Source: Gordonia mangrovi (GTDB lineage Bacteria; Actinomycetota; Actinomycetes; Mycobacteriales; Mycobacteriaceae). Taken from it: DNA of 64,000 bases. The first letter of the stretch is position 1. Each line of letters opens with the position of its first letter. The DNA lies in contig NZ_CP102850.1 of the NCBI RefSeq assembly GCF_024734075.1, forward strand, positions 248,001-312,000, given 5' to 3'. Position numbers and translations under genes: made by a program. Of the stretch, positions 47,572-58,769 are shown one piece after another. The notes beneath the pieces were generated by a model. That model worked only from the letters and a program-made list of their open reading frames with translations, made no database searches and was not told the origin of the DNA.

Positions 47572-50502
47572 ATGCCTGTCGATGCACCGCGCCCCACGTC
47601 ATCCGATGACACCACCACCCTGCCGATCCACGCCTTGTGGCGGCCGGGCGTCGGTTTGGCGCTGTGGTGGGCCCGCCCCGATGCCGGGCCGGACGACCTA
47701 CCCGAGGTGGTCGCCGATCAGTTGTCCCGACGCCGATCCCGTCGGGACATCGCGGTCATCGGGCCCGACGGTGGCCGGGATTTCGTCAGCACCATCACAC
47801 TGAGCACGTCGTCGGCGGTCGCGATACTCGATCTCACCCGCCCATACCCGGTGAGCGGCGAAATCGGTTGGTACCGGTATCTGCTCGACGGTGTCCGCCG
47901 GGTGGTCGGCGCCGGTTCGGTGACCCCCGGCGTGGCCGAGATCGCCGGTGAACCACTCCTGCGCTGGCAGGCCGTGCCGACGCCGGCATGGCGGAGCTGG
48001 CTGGCCGTGGTGGCGGCCACCGCGCCCGGGCTGGTATCGGCCAACGGGAGCCACCACGCGATCGACGACCTGATCGCCGAGCTCGTCGACCACGAGTGTC
48101 GCGGACGGATCGCGGCCGCCGGACCGCCGGCTGCCGACGACGTTCCCGCGGCGTGGCTCATCGGTGCACTCATGCCGGACCCGCCGCCACTCGCACCGTC
48201 AACGTCATCCCGGCTCCGTTCCGCGCAGTCGGCCTGGATGCAGTGGAATGCGGCTGCACCGCAGGACGATTCGATGCTGATCCTGCGTCTTCACGAACCC
48301 GAGGACGAGTCGGACGGCGCGCCGACCCGACGGGAGAGCGAACAGGCGACACTCTGGCGTCTACAGGTATGCCGCCGTCATGCCGATGGCCGCATCGTCG
48401 CGGTGCAACCGCACCGTCTCGACCAGCAGGAACTCGACCGGGTCACCAGCGGTCTGGCGACCGCGGTGCGCGCCTTTCCCGATCTCGCGCACGCCGAACC
48501 CGATCGGCACAGCCTCGACTTCCTGCTCACCACCGACACCGTGGAGAAGCTCTTCGTCGAGGGCGCCGCCGCGCTGACCGAGGCCGGGTGCCCGGTGTTG
48601 CTGCCCCGCACTGTCGCCGAGGTCCGTCCCACCCTGGGGCTGCGTGCCCGTCCGGTGGCCACCAGCACCGGCCGGGCAGCGCAGATCGGGGTCGCCGAGG
48701 TCGACGAGTTCGAGTGGCGGCTCGCGCTCGGCGACGACCCGGCGGCGATGACGTTGTCGGAAGCCGATCTGGCCGATCTCGCCCGCCGCCAGGGTGATCT
48801 GGTGAGAGTCCGCGGCACCTGGGTTCGCGCCGAAGGAGGTGCGCTGCACCGGGCCGCCGCGTTCATCCTCGGCCAACGTGCGCACGCCGCATCGGACCAT
48901 CCGGCCGACATGGGTGAGCTGTTCAATCTCGTCGTCGACGCCGTACCCGTGCCGGTCACCTCGATCGAAGGACTCGCCTGGCTCGACGACATCGCTGCCG
49001 GCGGCCGGCTCCGACCGGGCCCGCTCCCAGCGCCCGATTCACTGCACGCACAGTTGCGTCCGTATCAGCACCGCGGGCTGGAATGGCTGGCCTATCTGGC
49101 CGCACACCGGATCGGCGGAGTGTTGGCCGACGACATGGGATTGGGCAAGACCATCCAGGTCATCGCGCTGATCTGTCACGAAAAGTCAATCGGAACGGCG
49201 GGGTCGGCGGCACCGACGCTGATCATCTGCCCGATGTCGGTGGTCGGGAACTGGGAACGTGAGATCGAACGCTTCGCACCGCATCTGCGGGTGGTGGTCC
49301 ATCACGGGACCTCACGCGCCGGGCGTGCGACCATCGCCGAGGTCGTCGCCGGCGCCGACGTCGTACTCAGCACGTTCGCCATCGTCACCCGCGATCGGGA
49401 GATCCTCGGCACGCGGCGGTGGCGGCGGGTCGTCGTCGACGAAGCCCAGCATGTGAAGAACGTTGCGACCAAGGCGGCCAAGGCCGTTCGCGCATTGCCC
49501 GCCGAGCATCGGATCGCGCTGACCGGGACGCCGGTGGAGAATCGGCTGGAGGACCTGCGCGCGGTGATCGATCTGGTCAACCCGGGCATGCTGGGTTCGG
49601 CATCGCGGTTCCGCGCCCGGTTCGCCGAACCCATCGAACGCGACCGCGATCCGGCCGCGCTGCGGCTGCTCAACGCGCTGACCCAACCGTTCATCCTGCG
49701 TCGCGAGAAGACCGATCCGTCGATCATCAACGATCTGCCCGAGAAGACCGACATCACCGTGCGCGCCAACCTCAGCCTCGAACAGGCGGCGCTGTATCGC
49801 GCGGTCATCGACGAGCTGATGGAGGCGTTGCGCAGCAAGCAGCAACGCACCATCCGTCGACGCAACATCCTGGCCGCGCTGACCCGCCTCAAGCAGGTGT
49901 GCAATCATCCCGCCCACTATCTCGCCGACGGATCGGCGATGACGCGTCGGGGTCGGCACCGGTCGGGCAAGGTCGAGCTGGTCCTCGACATCCTCTCCAC
50001 GGCCGCGGCCGAAGGCGACCGGGCGTTGGTGTTCACCCAGTTCGCCGCCTTCGGAGAGTTGTTGTCATCGTGGCTCGCCGACGCGCTCGGCACCGAGATC
50101 CCGGTGTTGCACGGTGGTGTCGGCCGGGCCGACCGTGACGACATGGTGGCCCGGTTCCAGAGCGGCAACGGCCCACCGGCGCTGATCGCCACCCTCAAGG
50201 CCGGCGGCACCGGCCTGAACCTCACCGCGGCGAACCATGTGCTGCACGTGGACCGATGGTGGAATCCCGCAGTCGAGGACCAGGCCACCGACCGCGCCTA
50301 CCGGATCGGCCAGCATCAGCGCGTGCAGGTGCACCGGTTCCTGTGCGTCGGGACCCTCGAGGAACGGATCGACGAGATGATCGCCGCCAAGCGTGAACTG
50401 TCCCGACTCACGGTGCGCTCCGGTGAGAACTGGTTGACCGAACTCGGCGACGACGAGTTGTTCGACCTGTTCGCGCTGCGCGATGAGGCGGTGAGCGAGT
50501 GA
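47572..50502 (+). CDS. SNF2-family DNA helicase, HelZ-like
   Basis: 976 residues. The N-terminal 450 residues form the SNF2-associated region found in bacterial HelZ-type proteins. The motor begins around LRPYQHRGLEWLAYLA, with Walker A DDMGLGKT (519-526), DEAQ (about 622) and LTGTPVENR; the second RecA lobe has VFTQFAAFGELLSSW, LKAGGTGLNLTAANHVLHVDRWWNPAVEDQATDRAYRIGQ. It should remodel DNA-protein complexes by ATP. M. tuberculosis HelZ (Rv2101) is the closest named relative but lies elsewhere. Its stop overlaps the SWIM-domain gene start by four bases. Confidence 0.93.
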   Translation: MPVDAPRPTSSDDTTTLPIHALWRPGVGLALWWARPDAGPDDLPEVVADQLSRRRSRRDIAVIGPDGGRDFVSTITLSTSSAVAILDLTRPYPVSGEIGWYRYLLDGVRRVVGAGSVTPGVAEIAGEPLLRWQAVPTPAWRSWLAVVAATAPGLVSANGSHHAIDDLIAELVDHECRGRIAAAGPPAADDVPAAWLIGALMPDPPPLAPSTSSRLRSAQSAWMQWNAAAPQDDSMLILRLHEPEDESDGAPTRRESEQATLWRLQVCRRHADGRIVAVQPHRLDQQELDRVTSGLATAVRAFPDLAHAEPDRHSLDFLLTTDTVEKLFVEGAAALTEAGCPVLLPRTVAEVRPTLGLRARPVATSTGRAAQIGVAEVDEFEWRLALGDDPAAMTLSEADLADLARRQGDLVRVRGTWVRAEGGALHRAAAFILGQRAHAASDHPADMGELFNLVVDAVPVPVTSIEGLAWLDDIAAGGRLRPGPLPAPDSLHAQLRPYQHRGLEWLAYLAAHRIGGVLADDMGLGKTIQVIALICHEKSIGTAGSAAPTLIICPMSVVGNWEREIERFAPHLRVVVHHGTSRAGRATIAEVVAGADVVLSTFAIVTRDREILGTRRWRRVVVDEAQHVKNVATKAAKAVRALPAEHRIALTGTPVENRLEDLRAVIDLVNPGMLGSASRFRARFAEPIERDRDPAALRLLNALTQPFILRREKTDPSIINDLPEKTDITVRANLSLEQAALYRAVIDELMEALRSKQQRTIRRRNILAALTRLKQVCNHPAHYLADGSAMTRRGRHRSGKVELVLDILSTAAAEGDRALVFTQFAAFGELLSSWLADALGTEIPVLHGGVGRADRDDMVARFQSGNGPPALIATLKAGGTGLNLTAANHVLHVDRWWNPAVEDQATDRAYRIGQHQRVQVHRFLCVGTLEERIDEMIAAKRELSRLTVRSGENWLTELGDDELFDLFALRDEAVSE

Positions 50503-51290
50503 GCCCGCGCGGCAGTCAACGGCGCACGCCGCGGGCGTCGGCGACCCGCGGTTACGGCGTCACGCGCTGGGGTCGCGCCTTTGTCGACGTCGTCGAGGGT
50601 GTGCATACCGGCGATGCGGACCGTCGGCGGATCACCCAGGCGCGACGCTATTTTCGTGATCATCATGCCGAACGCCTGCGGATCGGCGCGGCGCGGGTGA
50701 CGGCCTCGGTGCGGGGCAGCCAGCTCGACCCGTTCGAGGTGACCCTCACCATGCGTCCGGTCGACCCCGCGACCGTGGTGACATTGCTGCGCAGCGGCGA
50801 TGCGACCGGCGACCTGATGGCGCTGACCCGTGGCGAGCAGCCGTCGGCGCTCGGCGAATTGGTCTTGCCGACCGAGTCCGCCGACATCGCGGCGGATTGC
50901 ACGTGCCCGGATGAGTCGCCGCGGTGCATCCACGTCCTGTGCGTCGCCTACGAGACGGCTGCCGAGATCGATCGCAGCGCAGCCACGCTGCTCGCGGTGA
51001 TGGGCACCGACACCGCGCAGCTACTGGCCGCGGCCAACGAGACGGAGTCCGCAGGTGATACCACTGCCTCCGCCGGCGACGCAGCCGTCCCGACTGTCGA
51101 CTACTACGGAACGAACGCGGTGCTGCCCCCGCTGCCCACTCCCCCGCGCCTGAACCCGATCATGGAGCTCGACGCCGACGCGCTCCGCGCAGCGCTACGC
51201 ACCTCCGGCATCGCACCCGCCGACATCGGCGAGGCCATCGACCTGCTCGACGACCTCTACGACCGCATCCGCGACCGCCCGGTTTCGTAG
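50499..51290 (+). CDS. SWIM zinc-finger protein
   Basis: 263 residues. SWIM finger CTCPDESPRCIHVLCV (Cys-x-Cys-x7-Cys-x-His) near residue 133-148, which binds zinc and nucleic acid or protein. N-terminal basic part with GYGVTRWGRAFVDVV and RARRYFRDHH; C-terminal helix-rich acidic stretch. GTG overlaps the helicase stop by four bases, so the two are made together; SWIM proteins beside SNF2 helicases are a recurrent bacterial pairing. The stop codon lies inside a perfect hairpin. Confidence 0.88.
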   Translation: MSPRGSQRRTPRASATRGYGVTRWGRAFVDVVEGVHTGDADRRRITQARRYFRDHHAERLRIGAARVTASVRGSQLDPFEVTLTMRPVDPATVVTLLRSGDATGDLMALTRGEQPSALGELVLPTESADIAADCTCPDESPRCIHVLCVAYETAAEIDRSAATLLAVMGTDTAQLLAAANETESAGDTTASAGDAAVPTVDYYGTNAVLPPLPTPPRLNPIMELDADALRAALRTSGIAPADIGEAIDLLDDLYDRIRDRPVS

Positions 51291-51328
51291 TACGGACCGG
51301 CGAAAAATCGCCGGTCCGTACTACGAAA
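51283..51328. terminator. Bidirectional terminator with a perfect 21-bp stem
   Basis: Two 21-base arms (51283-51303 and 51308-51328) pair without mismatch around an AAAA loop. It sits between the convergent SWIM gene and nrdF, and the SWIM stop codon (51288-51290) is within the left arm. The arms start TTT and end AAA on both strands, so it can serve either direction. Confidence 0.85.
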
Positions 51329-51337
51329 TCCGACGCG

Positions 51338-53141
<1,804 letters not shown>

Positions 53142-53154
53142 CGGTGATCAGTCC

Positions 53155-56100
53155 TCACAACATGCAGGAAACGCAACCCTCCACCTCAGTCCCCTCGAGA
53201 GCGAGCTGACGCAGACGGATGTAGTAGAGCGTCTTGATCCCCTTGCGCCATGCGTAGATCTGCGCCTTGTTGACGTCGCGGGTGGTGGCGGTGTCCTTGA
53301 AGAACAAGGTGAGACTCAGCCCCTGGTCGACGTGCTGGGTCGCCGCGGCGTAGGTGTCGATGACCTTCTCGTACCCGATCTCATACGCATCCTGGTAGTA
53401 CTCCAGGTTGTCGTTGGTCATGTACGGCGCCGGGTAATAGACGCGGCCGATCTTGCCTTCCTTGCGGATCTCGATCTTCGCGGCGACCGGGTGGATCGAG
53501 CTGGTCGAGTGGTTGATGTAGGAGATCGATCCGGTCGGCGGGACGGCCTGCAGATTCTGGTTGTAGATACCGTCGCGCTGCACGGCGGCCTTCAGCTCCC
53601 GCCAGTCGTCCTGGGTGGGAATGTGAATTCCGGCCTGGCCGAACAGGTCGCGTACCTTCTGGGTCTCCGGCTCCCACACCTTCTCGGTGTACTTGTCGAA
53701 GAACTCCCCGCTGGCGTACTTCGACTTCTCGAAGCCGCCGAAGGCATGGCCACGTTCACGCGCGATCTTGTTCGACGCCCGCAGCGCGTGGAACAGCACC
53801 GTGTAGAAGTAGATGTTCGTGAAGTCGACACCTTCGTCGCTGCCGTAGAAGATCCGTTCGCGGGCCAGGTAGCCGTGCAGGTTCATCTGACCGAGGCCGA
53901 TGGCGTGGGAGTCGTTGTTGCCCTTCTCGATCGAGGGCACCGAGGTGATCGAGGTCTGATCGCTGACCGCGGTGAGACCGCGGATCGCGGTCTCGATGGT
54001 CTGCCCGAAGTCGGGTGAGTCCATCGCCTTGGCGATGTTGAGCGACCCGAGGTTGCACGAGATGTCCTTACCGATGTGCGAGTAGGACAGATCGTCGTTG
54101 AACTCTGACGCGGTGGAGACCTGCAGGATCTCCGAGCACAGGTTGGAGTGGGTGATCTTGCCGTCGATCGGGTTGGCCCGGTTCACCGTGTCCTCGAACA
54201 TGATGTACGGGTAGCCCGACTCGAACTGCAACTCGGCGAGGGTCTGGAAGAACTCGCGGGCCTTGATCTTGGTCTTGCGGATGCGCTTGTCCTCGACCAT
54301 CTCGTGGTACGTGTCGGTCACGTTCACATCGGCGAACGGCACCCCGTAGACGCGCTCGACGTCGTACGGGCTGAACAGGTACATGTCGTCGTTGTCCTTG
54401 GCGAGCTGGAAGGTGATGTCGGGGATCACCACGCCGAGCGAGAGCGTCTTGATGCGGATCTTCTCGTCCGCGTTCTCCCGTTTGGTGTCGAGGAAGCGGT
54501 AGATGTCGGGATGATGGGCGTGCAGATACACCGCGCCGGCGCCCTGGCGCGCGCCGAGCTGGTTGGCGTAGGAGAACGAGTCCTCGAGCAGCTTCATGAT
54601 CGGGATGACGCCCGAGCTCTGGTTCTCGATCTTCTTGATCGGCGCGCCGTGCTCACGGATGTTGGACAGCAGCAGCGCCACTCCTCCGCCGCGCTTGGAG
54701 AGCTGGAGAGCCGAATTGATCGACCGCCCAATGGATTCCATGTTGTCTTCGATGCGAAGGAGGAAGCAGTTGTGCACTACTGTTCCGCGAATCGAGTAGG
54801 TGTGCGTCCCTTCGACGTGCAGGTTGTACACCTTCTCCGGCGTCTGGTCGGTGCGGACGACCTCACGAATTCCGTAGACATGGCGGCCATGCACGACCTG
54901 ATACGTCGTCCGAAGGGCTCCCTTGCGGCCGACGTAGTTGTGCAGATTCTTGCCGACGTCGAAGATGAAGTCCTCGTTGGTTCCGGGAAGCCCAGGAACG
55001 AAGACCTGACCGGTGATGTTTCCGGCTCGATTGACGTAGCGGCGGACCGTCGACATGATGCCCAGTCGCCGCAGGATCAGCTGAACCTGGTCGATCAGTT
55101 CGGGATTGACCAGGTCGAGCATCATTCCACCGGTCGTCGAGCACCCATCTCCGCGAAACAGCCCCATGAGAAGACCCAGTTGGAACTCCTCATCCGCAGT
55201 CAGTACGTCGGACGACAGAATCTTGGTGCCGTACCCGGTGCCGGCGAGCGAAAGCATCAACTCGGCGACAACTTTGCTATTGCACACCATCCGTACCGAA
55301 TGGTCGGAAGTGCTCTCGTACACAGTCAGGTCAGTCGCGAACACTCGCTTGAACGCGTCCTTGAGATCGTTCTGGTAGAAGACCTCGTGCGCACCCAGCG
55401 TGAAATGGACGCCGTTCGGAACCGACCGGTCCGTCGAGCGCTTGGAAACATGCCCCTCCGACACATACCACCCGAGGATGAGTCCGAGGTCGTAGGACTC
55501 CTCGACATAGCGATTGACGGAGTTGAAGGTCTGACTGTGCCGCTGCTTGTTTCGGTGCTTCTTGTCCGTGTTCACCTTCTGGATCAGGCCGTCGACTTCT
55601 TCGTACAGGCCTGATCCGACATACTTCATCAGGTCATGGCTACGTGCTTCACGGACTTCGGTCGGTGCTGTTGTGACGATGAAGTCGGCAGGGTCGACGT
55701 CTTGGGCAGCCAGCCAGACGAAGCCGTTGAAGCTGTCCGACCCGTCGCCAGCGATGATGGTGTCCACGTCACGGGTCGTCCAGACGAGGATGGGGTGCTC
55801 CGGCGTGCAGAGGATCGGCTCTTTGTGCCCGAAGTGTGAAATCGACACCAAAGCCTGGTCGTTGGGGTTCTCGATGAGTTCCTCTACCCTCGCGAACGAG
55901 CCATCGTGCGACAGCACTCGGTCGCCGGGCCGCAACGATTCGATCGCCTTGGGACCGTTGTCGGTGTCGATCGGCGTTCCGGCCGGGAAACAGCTCACCG
56001 GCTCACCGCGCTGCTTCTTACCCGAGTTGAGGAAGGTCGGGGTGGCCGGCTGGAAGCGGCCCTCGATGATCTCGTCGACGAGGTGACGCGCGAGCGCCGT

Positions 56101-56574
56101 GTCGCCGTCGGCCAGGGTCAGCGCCACCATGCACACGCGATCCTCGAAGCGCTCGAGATAGCGCTTGCCGTCGAAGGTCTTGAGCGTGTAGCTCGTGTAG
56201 TACTTGAACGCACCGAGGAAGGTCGGGAATCGGAACTTCTTCGAGAAGGCGTGCCCGAACAGGAGTTTCACGAACTCGCGGTCGTAGCGGGCGAGGACCT
56301 CGGGCTCGTAGTAGTTCTCCTCGAGGAGATAGTCGAGCTTTTCGTCGAGGTCGTGGAAGAAGACCGTGTTCTGGTTGACGTGCTGCAGGAAGTACTGGTT
56401 GGCCGCTTCGCGGTCCTTGTCGAACTGGATGTTGCCGTCCCGGTCGTACAGGTTCAGCATCGCGTTGAGCGCGTGATAGTCCAATTCGCCGGGCTCATGC
56501 CCCGACGGGCCGGCGTGCACACCGGACTTGCTGGCCGAGGCGGTGTCCGAGACGGGTGCGGCGGTTGGCGACAC
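53155..56574 (-). CDS. nrdE: Class Ib ribonucleotide reductase, large subunit, with intein
   Basis: Reduces ribonucleoside diphosphates to deoxy forms. The reading frame has 1139 residues, but residues 195-602 are an intein; spliced, the protein has 731, close to normal NrdE. N-terminal extein: cone-like N-terminal region then [10 protein letters not shown] and [17 protein letters not shown]-terminal extein begins [14 protein letters not shown], in which the first Cys is the redox-active cysteine equivalent to Cys225 of E. coli NrdA; catalytic NLCSEI and the redox-shuttle C-terminal CVSCML are intact. GTG start with AGGAG 6-7 bases upstream. Follows nrdI by 59 bases. Confidence 0.97.
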   Translation of the reverse strand: MSPTAAPVSDTASASKSGVHAGPSGHEPGELDYHALNAMLNLYDRDGNIQFDKDREAANQYFLQHVNQNTVFFHDLDEKLDYLLEENYYEPEVLARYDREFVKLLFGHAFSKKFRFPTFLGAFKYYTSYTLKTFDGKRYLERFEDRVCMVALTLADGDTALARHLVDEIIEGRFQPATPTFLNSGKKQRGEPVSCFPAGTPIDTDNGPKAIESLRPGDRVLSHDGSFARVEELIENPNDQALVSISHFGHKEPILCTPEHPILVWTTRDVDTIIAGDGSDSFNGFVWLAAQDVDPADFIVTTAPTEVREARSHDLMKYVGSGLYEEVDGLIQKVNTDKKHRNKQRHSQTFNSVNRYVEESYDLGLILGWYVSEGHVSKRSTDRSVPNGVHFTLGAHEVFYQNDLKDAFKRVFATDLTVYESTSDHSVRMVCNSKVVAELMLSLAGTGYGTKILSSDVLTADEEFQLGLLMGLFRGDGCSTTGGMMLDLVNPELIDQVQLILRRLGIMSTVRRYVNRAGNITGQVFVPGLPGTNEDFIFDVGKNLHNYVGRKGALRTTYQVVHGRHVYGIREVVRTDQTPEKVYNLHVEGTHTYSIRGTVVHNCFLLRIEDNMESIGRSINSALQLSKRGGGVALLLSNIREHGAPIKKIENQSSGVIPIMKLLEDSFSYANQLGARQGAGAVYLHAHHPDIYRFLDTKRENADEKIRIKTLSLGVVIPDITFQLAKDNDDMYLFSPYDVERVYGVPFADVNVTDTYHEMVEDKRIRKTKIKAREFFQTLAELQFESGYPYIMFEDTVNRANPIDGKITHSNLCSEILQVSTASEFNDDLSYSHIGKDISCNLGSLNIAKAMDSPDFGQTIETAIRGLTAVSDQTSITSVPSIEKGNNDSHAIGLGQMNLHGYLARERIFYGSDEGVDFTNIYFYTVLFHALRASNKIARERGHAFGGFEKSKYASGEFFDKYTEKVWEPETQKVRDLFGQAGIHIPTQDDWRELKAAVQRDGIYNQNLQAVPPTGSISYINHSTSSIHPVAAKIEIRKEGKIGRVYYPAPYMTNDNLEYYQDAYEIGYEKVIDTYAAATQHVDQGLSLTLFFKDTATTRDVNKAQIYAWRKGIKTLYYIRLRQLALEGTEVEGCVSCML
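54769..55992 (-). other. Intein with LAGLIDADG endonuclease in NrdE
   Basis: 408 residues, Cys195 to Asn602 of the precursor. Block A begins [15 protein letters not shown], followed by the Hint-fold TPEHPI (block B, Thr and His). Two dodecapeptide motifs of the homing endonuclease are seen: [15 protein letters not shown] near intein residue 167 and [14 protein letters not shown] near 270. The C-end shows [16 protein letters not shown] and ends VVHN, with Cys as +1 extein residue, the normal splice set (Cys1, penultimate His, Asn, Cys+1). It interrupts the extein exactly at an essential active-site cysteine, so splicing is needed for enzyme activity. Whether the endonuclease is active is unknown, but both motifs keep acidic residues. 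Confidence 0.95.
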
Positions 56575-56633
56575 GAAAGACTCCTGCAGCTAGATGATGG
56601 TGATCGAAAAGGTACTCGTGGGGTCTGACAGTT

Positions 56634-57155
56634 TCAGGCGCGCGAGGCGCTCAGCCCAGCCCGCTCCGGATGGGTGAACGCCGCGCTCTGCGCGAACTCG
56701 GCCAATCCCTCCCGCACACGTTCGACGTCCTCGGCCGTTCCCATCAGCTCGAACCGATAGAGGTACGGCACGCGGCACTTGCGCGAGACGATGTCACCGG
56801 CGAGGCAGAACTCCTCACCGAAGTTGGTGTTCCCGGCCGCGATGACGGCTCGGATCAACGCGCGGTTGTGGATGTTGTTGAGAAATTTGATGACCTGCTT
56901 GGGTACGTACCCCGACCGGTCACCGGTCGCCTTGCCGCCACCGTATGTGGGCAGCACCAGCACGAACGGCTCGTCGACGGTGAACAACGCCGGATCGCCG
57001 AGAACCGGGATACGCATGGAACGCAACCGCAGTTTCTCGACGAATCGATGGGTGTTCTCCGACACCGAGGAGAAGTACACGATCAACGGCGTCCCGTCGT
57101 ACAACGGCACCGGGACATCCGGCACCGGGACATCCGGGTTCGAGGTCTGGGTCAC
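56634..57155 (-). CDS. nrdI: NrdI flavodoxin-like activator
   Basis: 173 residues, flavodoxin-like protein that helps form the metal-tyrosyl radical in NrdF. Family signature: [20 protein letters not shown], then [12 protein letters not shown] and [21 protein letters not shown]. The N-terminus carries a short VPVPDVPVP repeat that is not in the fold, so the true start may be a little downstream, though GTG 57153-57155 is usable. Confidence 0.95.
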   Translation of the reverse strand: MTQTSNPDVPVPDVPVPLYDGTPLIVYFSSVSENTHRFVEKLRLRSMRIPVLGDPALFTVDEPFVLVLPTYGGGKATGDRSGYVPKQVIKFLNNIHNRALIRAVIAAGNTNFGEEFCLAGDIVSRKCRVPYLYRFELMGTAEDVERVREGLAEFAQSAAFTHPERAGLSASRA

Positions 57156-57257
57156 GATCGACCTCCAACTCCTGACTCGTGCGCTACCTCGTGTACTCGC
57201 TTACCCGATCGGCGACGGCGCCGAACCCGACTTCCCCATCAGGCCGACCACCGCGGA

Positions 57258-57491
57258 TCAGGCAGCCGATGCCGCCAGCGCCTTGATGCGATCCGGACGG
57301 AAACCCGACCAGTGCTCGTCACCGACGACCACCACGGGCGCCTGCAGGTAGCCGAGAGCCATCACGTAGTCCCGGGCCTCGTCGTCGGTGCTGATGTCAA
57401 CGACCTCATAGCTCAGACCTTGCTTGTCGAGGGCTTTGTAGGTGGCGTTGCACTGGACGCAGGCGGGCTTGGTGTAGACGGTGATGGCCAT
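57258..57491 (-). CDS. nrdH: NrdH redoxin
   Basis: 77-residue glutaredoxin-like protein that supplies electrons to NrdE; active site Cys-Val-Gln-Cys in KPACVQCNAT and C-terminal SGFRPDRIKAL. ATG with GAGGAG about 9 bases upstream; sequence before that is not conserved-looking. First gene of the nrdH-nrdI-nrdE(-DinB-nrdF) operon, with a long 5' region. Confidence 0.97.
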   Translation of the reverse strand: MAITVYTKPACVQCNATYKALDKQGLSYEVVDISTDDEARDYVMALGYLQAPVVVVGDEHWSGFRPDRIKALAASAA

Positions 57492-57859
57492 CAAGAGTTC
57501 TCCTCGTGCGATCTGATGCGTCTGGTGGATCTGGCTGGTCTGGTCGGTGGGCGCGGGCCCGACTCCGGTCGGGCGTCGCGTCGGATCGTCTCGTCGTCTG
57601 CGCTGTGCTTGTACTGCTGTCGCCGGCACCGACCCCTCGGGGCCGTCACCGTTCACTCCCCGGGAGGGACTGAACCCCGCCACCCTTCGCGTCGAACCCT
57701 GTCGCGTCGAACCCTGTCGTGTTCAACATCCTGTTGTGTTCAACGCAGTGCGGTGGCCACACTTTCCCAACGTGAAGATGGTGACTCAGATCACTGTCTC
57801 CGAGGCGATTTCCGCAGAATCACATCCGTGTAGGTAACCCGCCTTGCTGGTGTCCAAAA
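57492..57859 (-). other. Long gene-free leader of nrdH
   Basis: 368 bases between the NrdR-like boxes and nrdH with no coding sequence I can support on either strand. It contains a 15-bp tandem repeat (57689-57718). If transcription starts near the boxes, nrdH has a long untranslated leader; a second, closer promoter is possible. No riboswitch fold was recognised by eye. Confidence 0.5.
57689..57718. repeat. Two tandem 15-bp units
   Basis: GCGTCGAACCCTGTC is present twice in a row, followed by a related GTGTTCAAC stretch that is itself repeated. It lies in the nrdH leader. Confidence 0.75.
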
Positions 57860-57907
57860 CACTACACCTAGTGGCTGACAAATCGCACCACCACAAGAGG
57901 TTGTGAA
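57860..57907. promoter_or_regulatory. Tandem NrdR-like boxes upstream of nrdHIE
   Basis: Box 1 (57860-57875) is ACACTACACCTAGTGG; box 2 (57892-57907) is CCACAAGAGGTTGTGA. Both are imperfect palindromes of the NrdR type (ACACW-NNNN-WGTGT-like). They begin exactly 32 bases apart, three DNA turns, the spacing known for paired NrdR sites. NrdR with ATP/dATP represses class I reductase genes. Box location predicts control of this operon. Confidence 0.7.
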
Positions 57908-58041
57908 TAACATTCGTGAAAGTCGCAGGTCGCGGGCATGCGCGATCGTGAAGTCGGGCGCGTCCGGCGTGTCGTCCACATGTTGTCCCCCGGCAGTCCA
58001 CAGGGTGTCCCACGACGCTCCACAGTCCCTCGGACGACAAA

Positions 58042-58072
58042 CGCCGCCGCAAGCCTCGGGCTCGCGGCGGCG
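58042..58072 (-). terminator. Hairpin downstream of the FMN reductase gene
   Basis: Arms of CGCCGCCGC-A-AGCC and GGCT-C-GCGGCGGCG around a three-base loop, 20 bases after the gene stop on the minus strand. One mismatch, no T-run. Confidence 0.6.
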
Positions 58073-58091
58073 CCTCGTCGCTGACGGTTGA

Positions 58092-58661
58092 TCAGACGGC
58101 CACCGACACCTCGTCGGCCAGACGGCGCACCGCGTCGACAACGCCGGCGACGAGCTCAGCGTCTCCGAGGCCGGCCTCCGACATGGCCGACGTCTGCAGT
58201 CCGAACTCGACCTCTTCGACGACATGTCCGCCGGCGATCGTCACCGACTTGCGGGTGTCCTCGCGCGACCAGGTGCCGGCGAACCGTCCCAACGCCGCAC
58301 CGATCACCCCGACCGGCTTGCCTGACAGTGCGCCCGCACCGTAGGGCCGCGAGAGCCAGTCGATGGCGTTCTTCAACACCGCGGGCATCGTGCCGTTGTA
58401 CTCCGGGGTGACCAGCAGCACGGCATCGGCGGCCGCGACCGCGTCGCGCAGGTCGGCCACGCCGTCTGGCAGGGTGGCTCCCGACGCGATCGAGGGATCG
58501 TCGTCCTCGCTGTAGAACGCCAGGTGGCCCAGGCCGTCCACGACGGTCACAGCGGTGCCCGCGGGAGCCTTGTCGGCGGCCAGCTCGGCGAGACCCCGGT
58601 TGATCGACGCCCGGCGCAGACTTCCCACCAGCGCCACGATCTCCACATTGCGTTCGCTCAC
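58092..58661 (-). CDS. NADPH-dependent FMN reductase-family protein, Rv3054c-like
   Basis: 189 residues, flavodoxin-like fold: ALVGSLRRASINRGLAELAAD (phosphate loop for FMN), then VLLVTPEYNGTMPAVLKNAIDWLS, the classical signature. These use NADPH to reduce FMN, quinones or azo compounds. GTG 58659-58661 was chosen over the ATG at 58676 because AAGGAG lies 5-6 bases before it. Divergent from a TetR gene, likely its regulator; this matches the Rv3054c/Rv3055 pair. Confidence 0.9.
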   Translation of the reverse strand: MSERNVEIVALVGSLRRASINRGLAELAADKAPAGTAVTVVDGLGHLAFYSEDDDPSIASGATLPDGVADLRDAVAAADAVLLVTPEYNGTMPAVLKNAIDWLSRPYGAGALSGKPVGVIGAALGRFAGTWSREDTRKSVTIAGGHVVEEVEFGLQTSAMSEAGLGDAELVAGVVDAVRRLADEVSVAV

Positions 58662-58690
58662 CGACGCTCCTTCCATTGCTCATCCACTTG

Positions 58691-58702
58691 ATGGTTAGCC
58701 AT
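58691..58702. promoter_or_regulatory. Possible TetR operator
   Basis: ATGGTTAGCCAT, an inverted repeat of ATGG...CCAT with two central mismatches, in the 108-base gap between the divergent reductase and TetR genes. Weak evidence. Confidence 0.3.
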
Positions 58703-58756
58703 TCGAACGACCCAACAGCGGGTCGATCCCACCGATTCCCGATCCGCCCGAACCGT

Positions 58757-58762
58757 TACGCT
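58757..58762 (+). promoter_or_regulatory. -10 element, leaderless TetR gene
   Basis: TACGCT ends seven bases before the GTG at 58770. Confidence 0.5.
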
Positions 58763-58769
58763 CGTCACT

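Noticed and set aside
47572-51290. Complete antiphage system around the SNF2 helicase
   Set aside because: Only a helicase and a SWIM protein are present; no nuclease, methylase or mobile-element sign is adjacent, so a defence role is not claimed.
54148-55614. Long plus-strand open frame opposite nrdE and its intein
   Set aside because: No start context and no recognisable domain; nrdE on the minus strand accounts for the sequence.
57547-57837. Small plus-strand protein in the nrdH leader
   Set aside because: Sequence is repeat-derived (VEPCRVEPCR), lacks a ribosome-binding site and matches no family I know.
57492-57880. Cobalamin riboswitch in the nrdH leader (GCCACT word)
   Set aside because: Only one short word matches; the conserved core and surrounding helices were not found, and class Ib reductase is not usually under B12 control.
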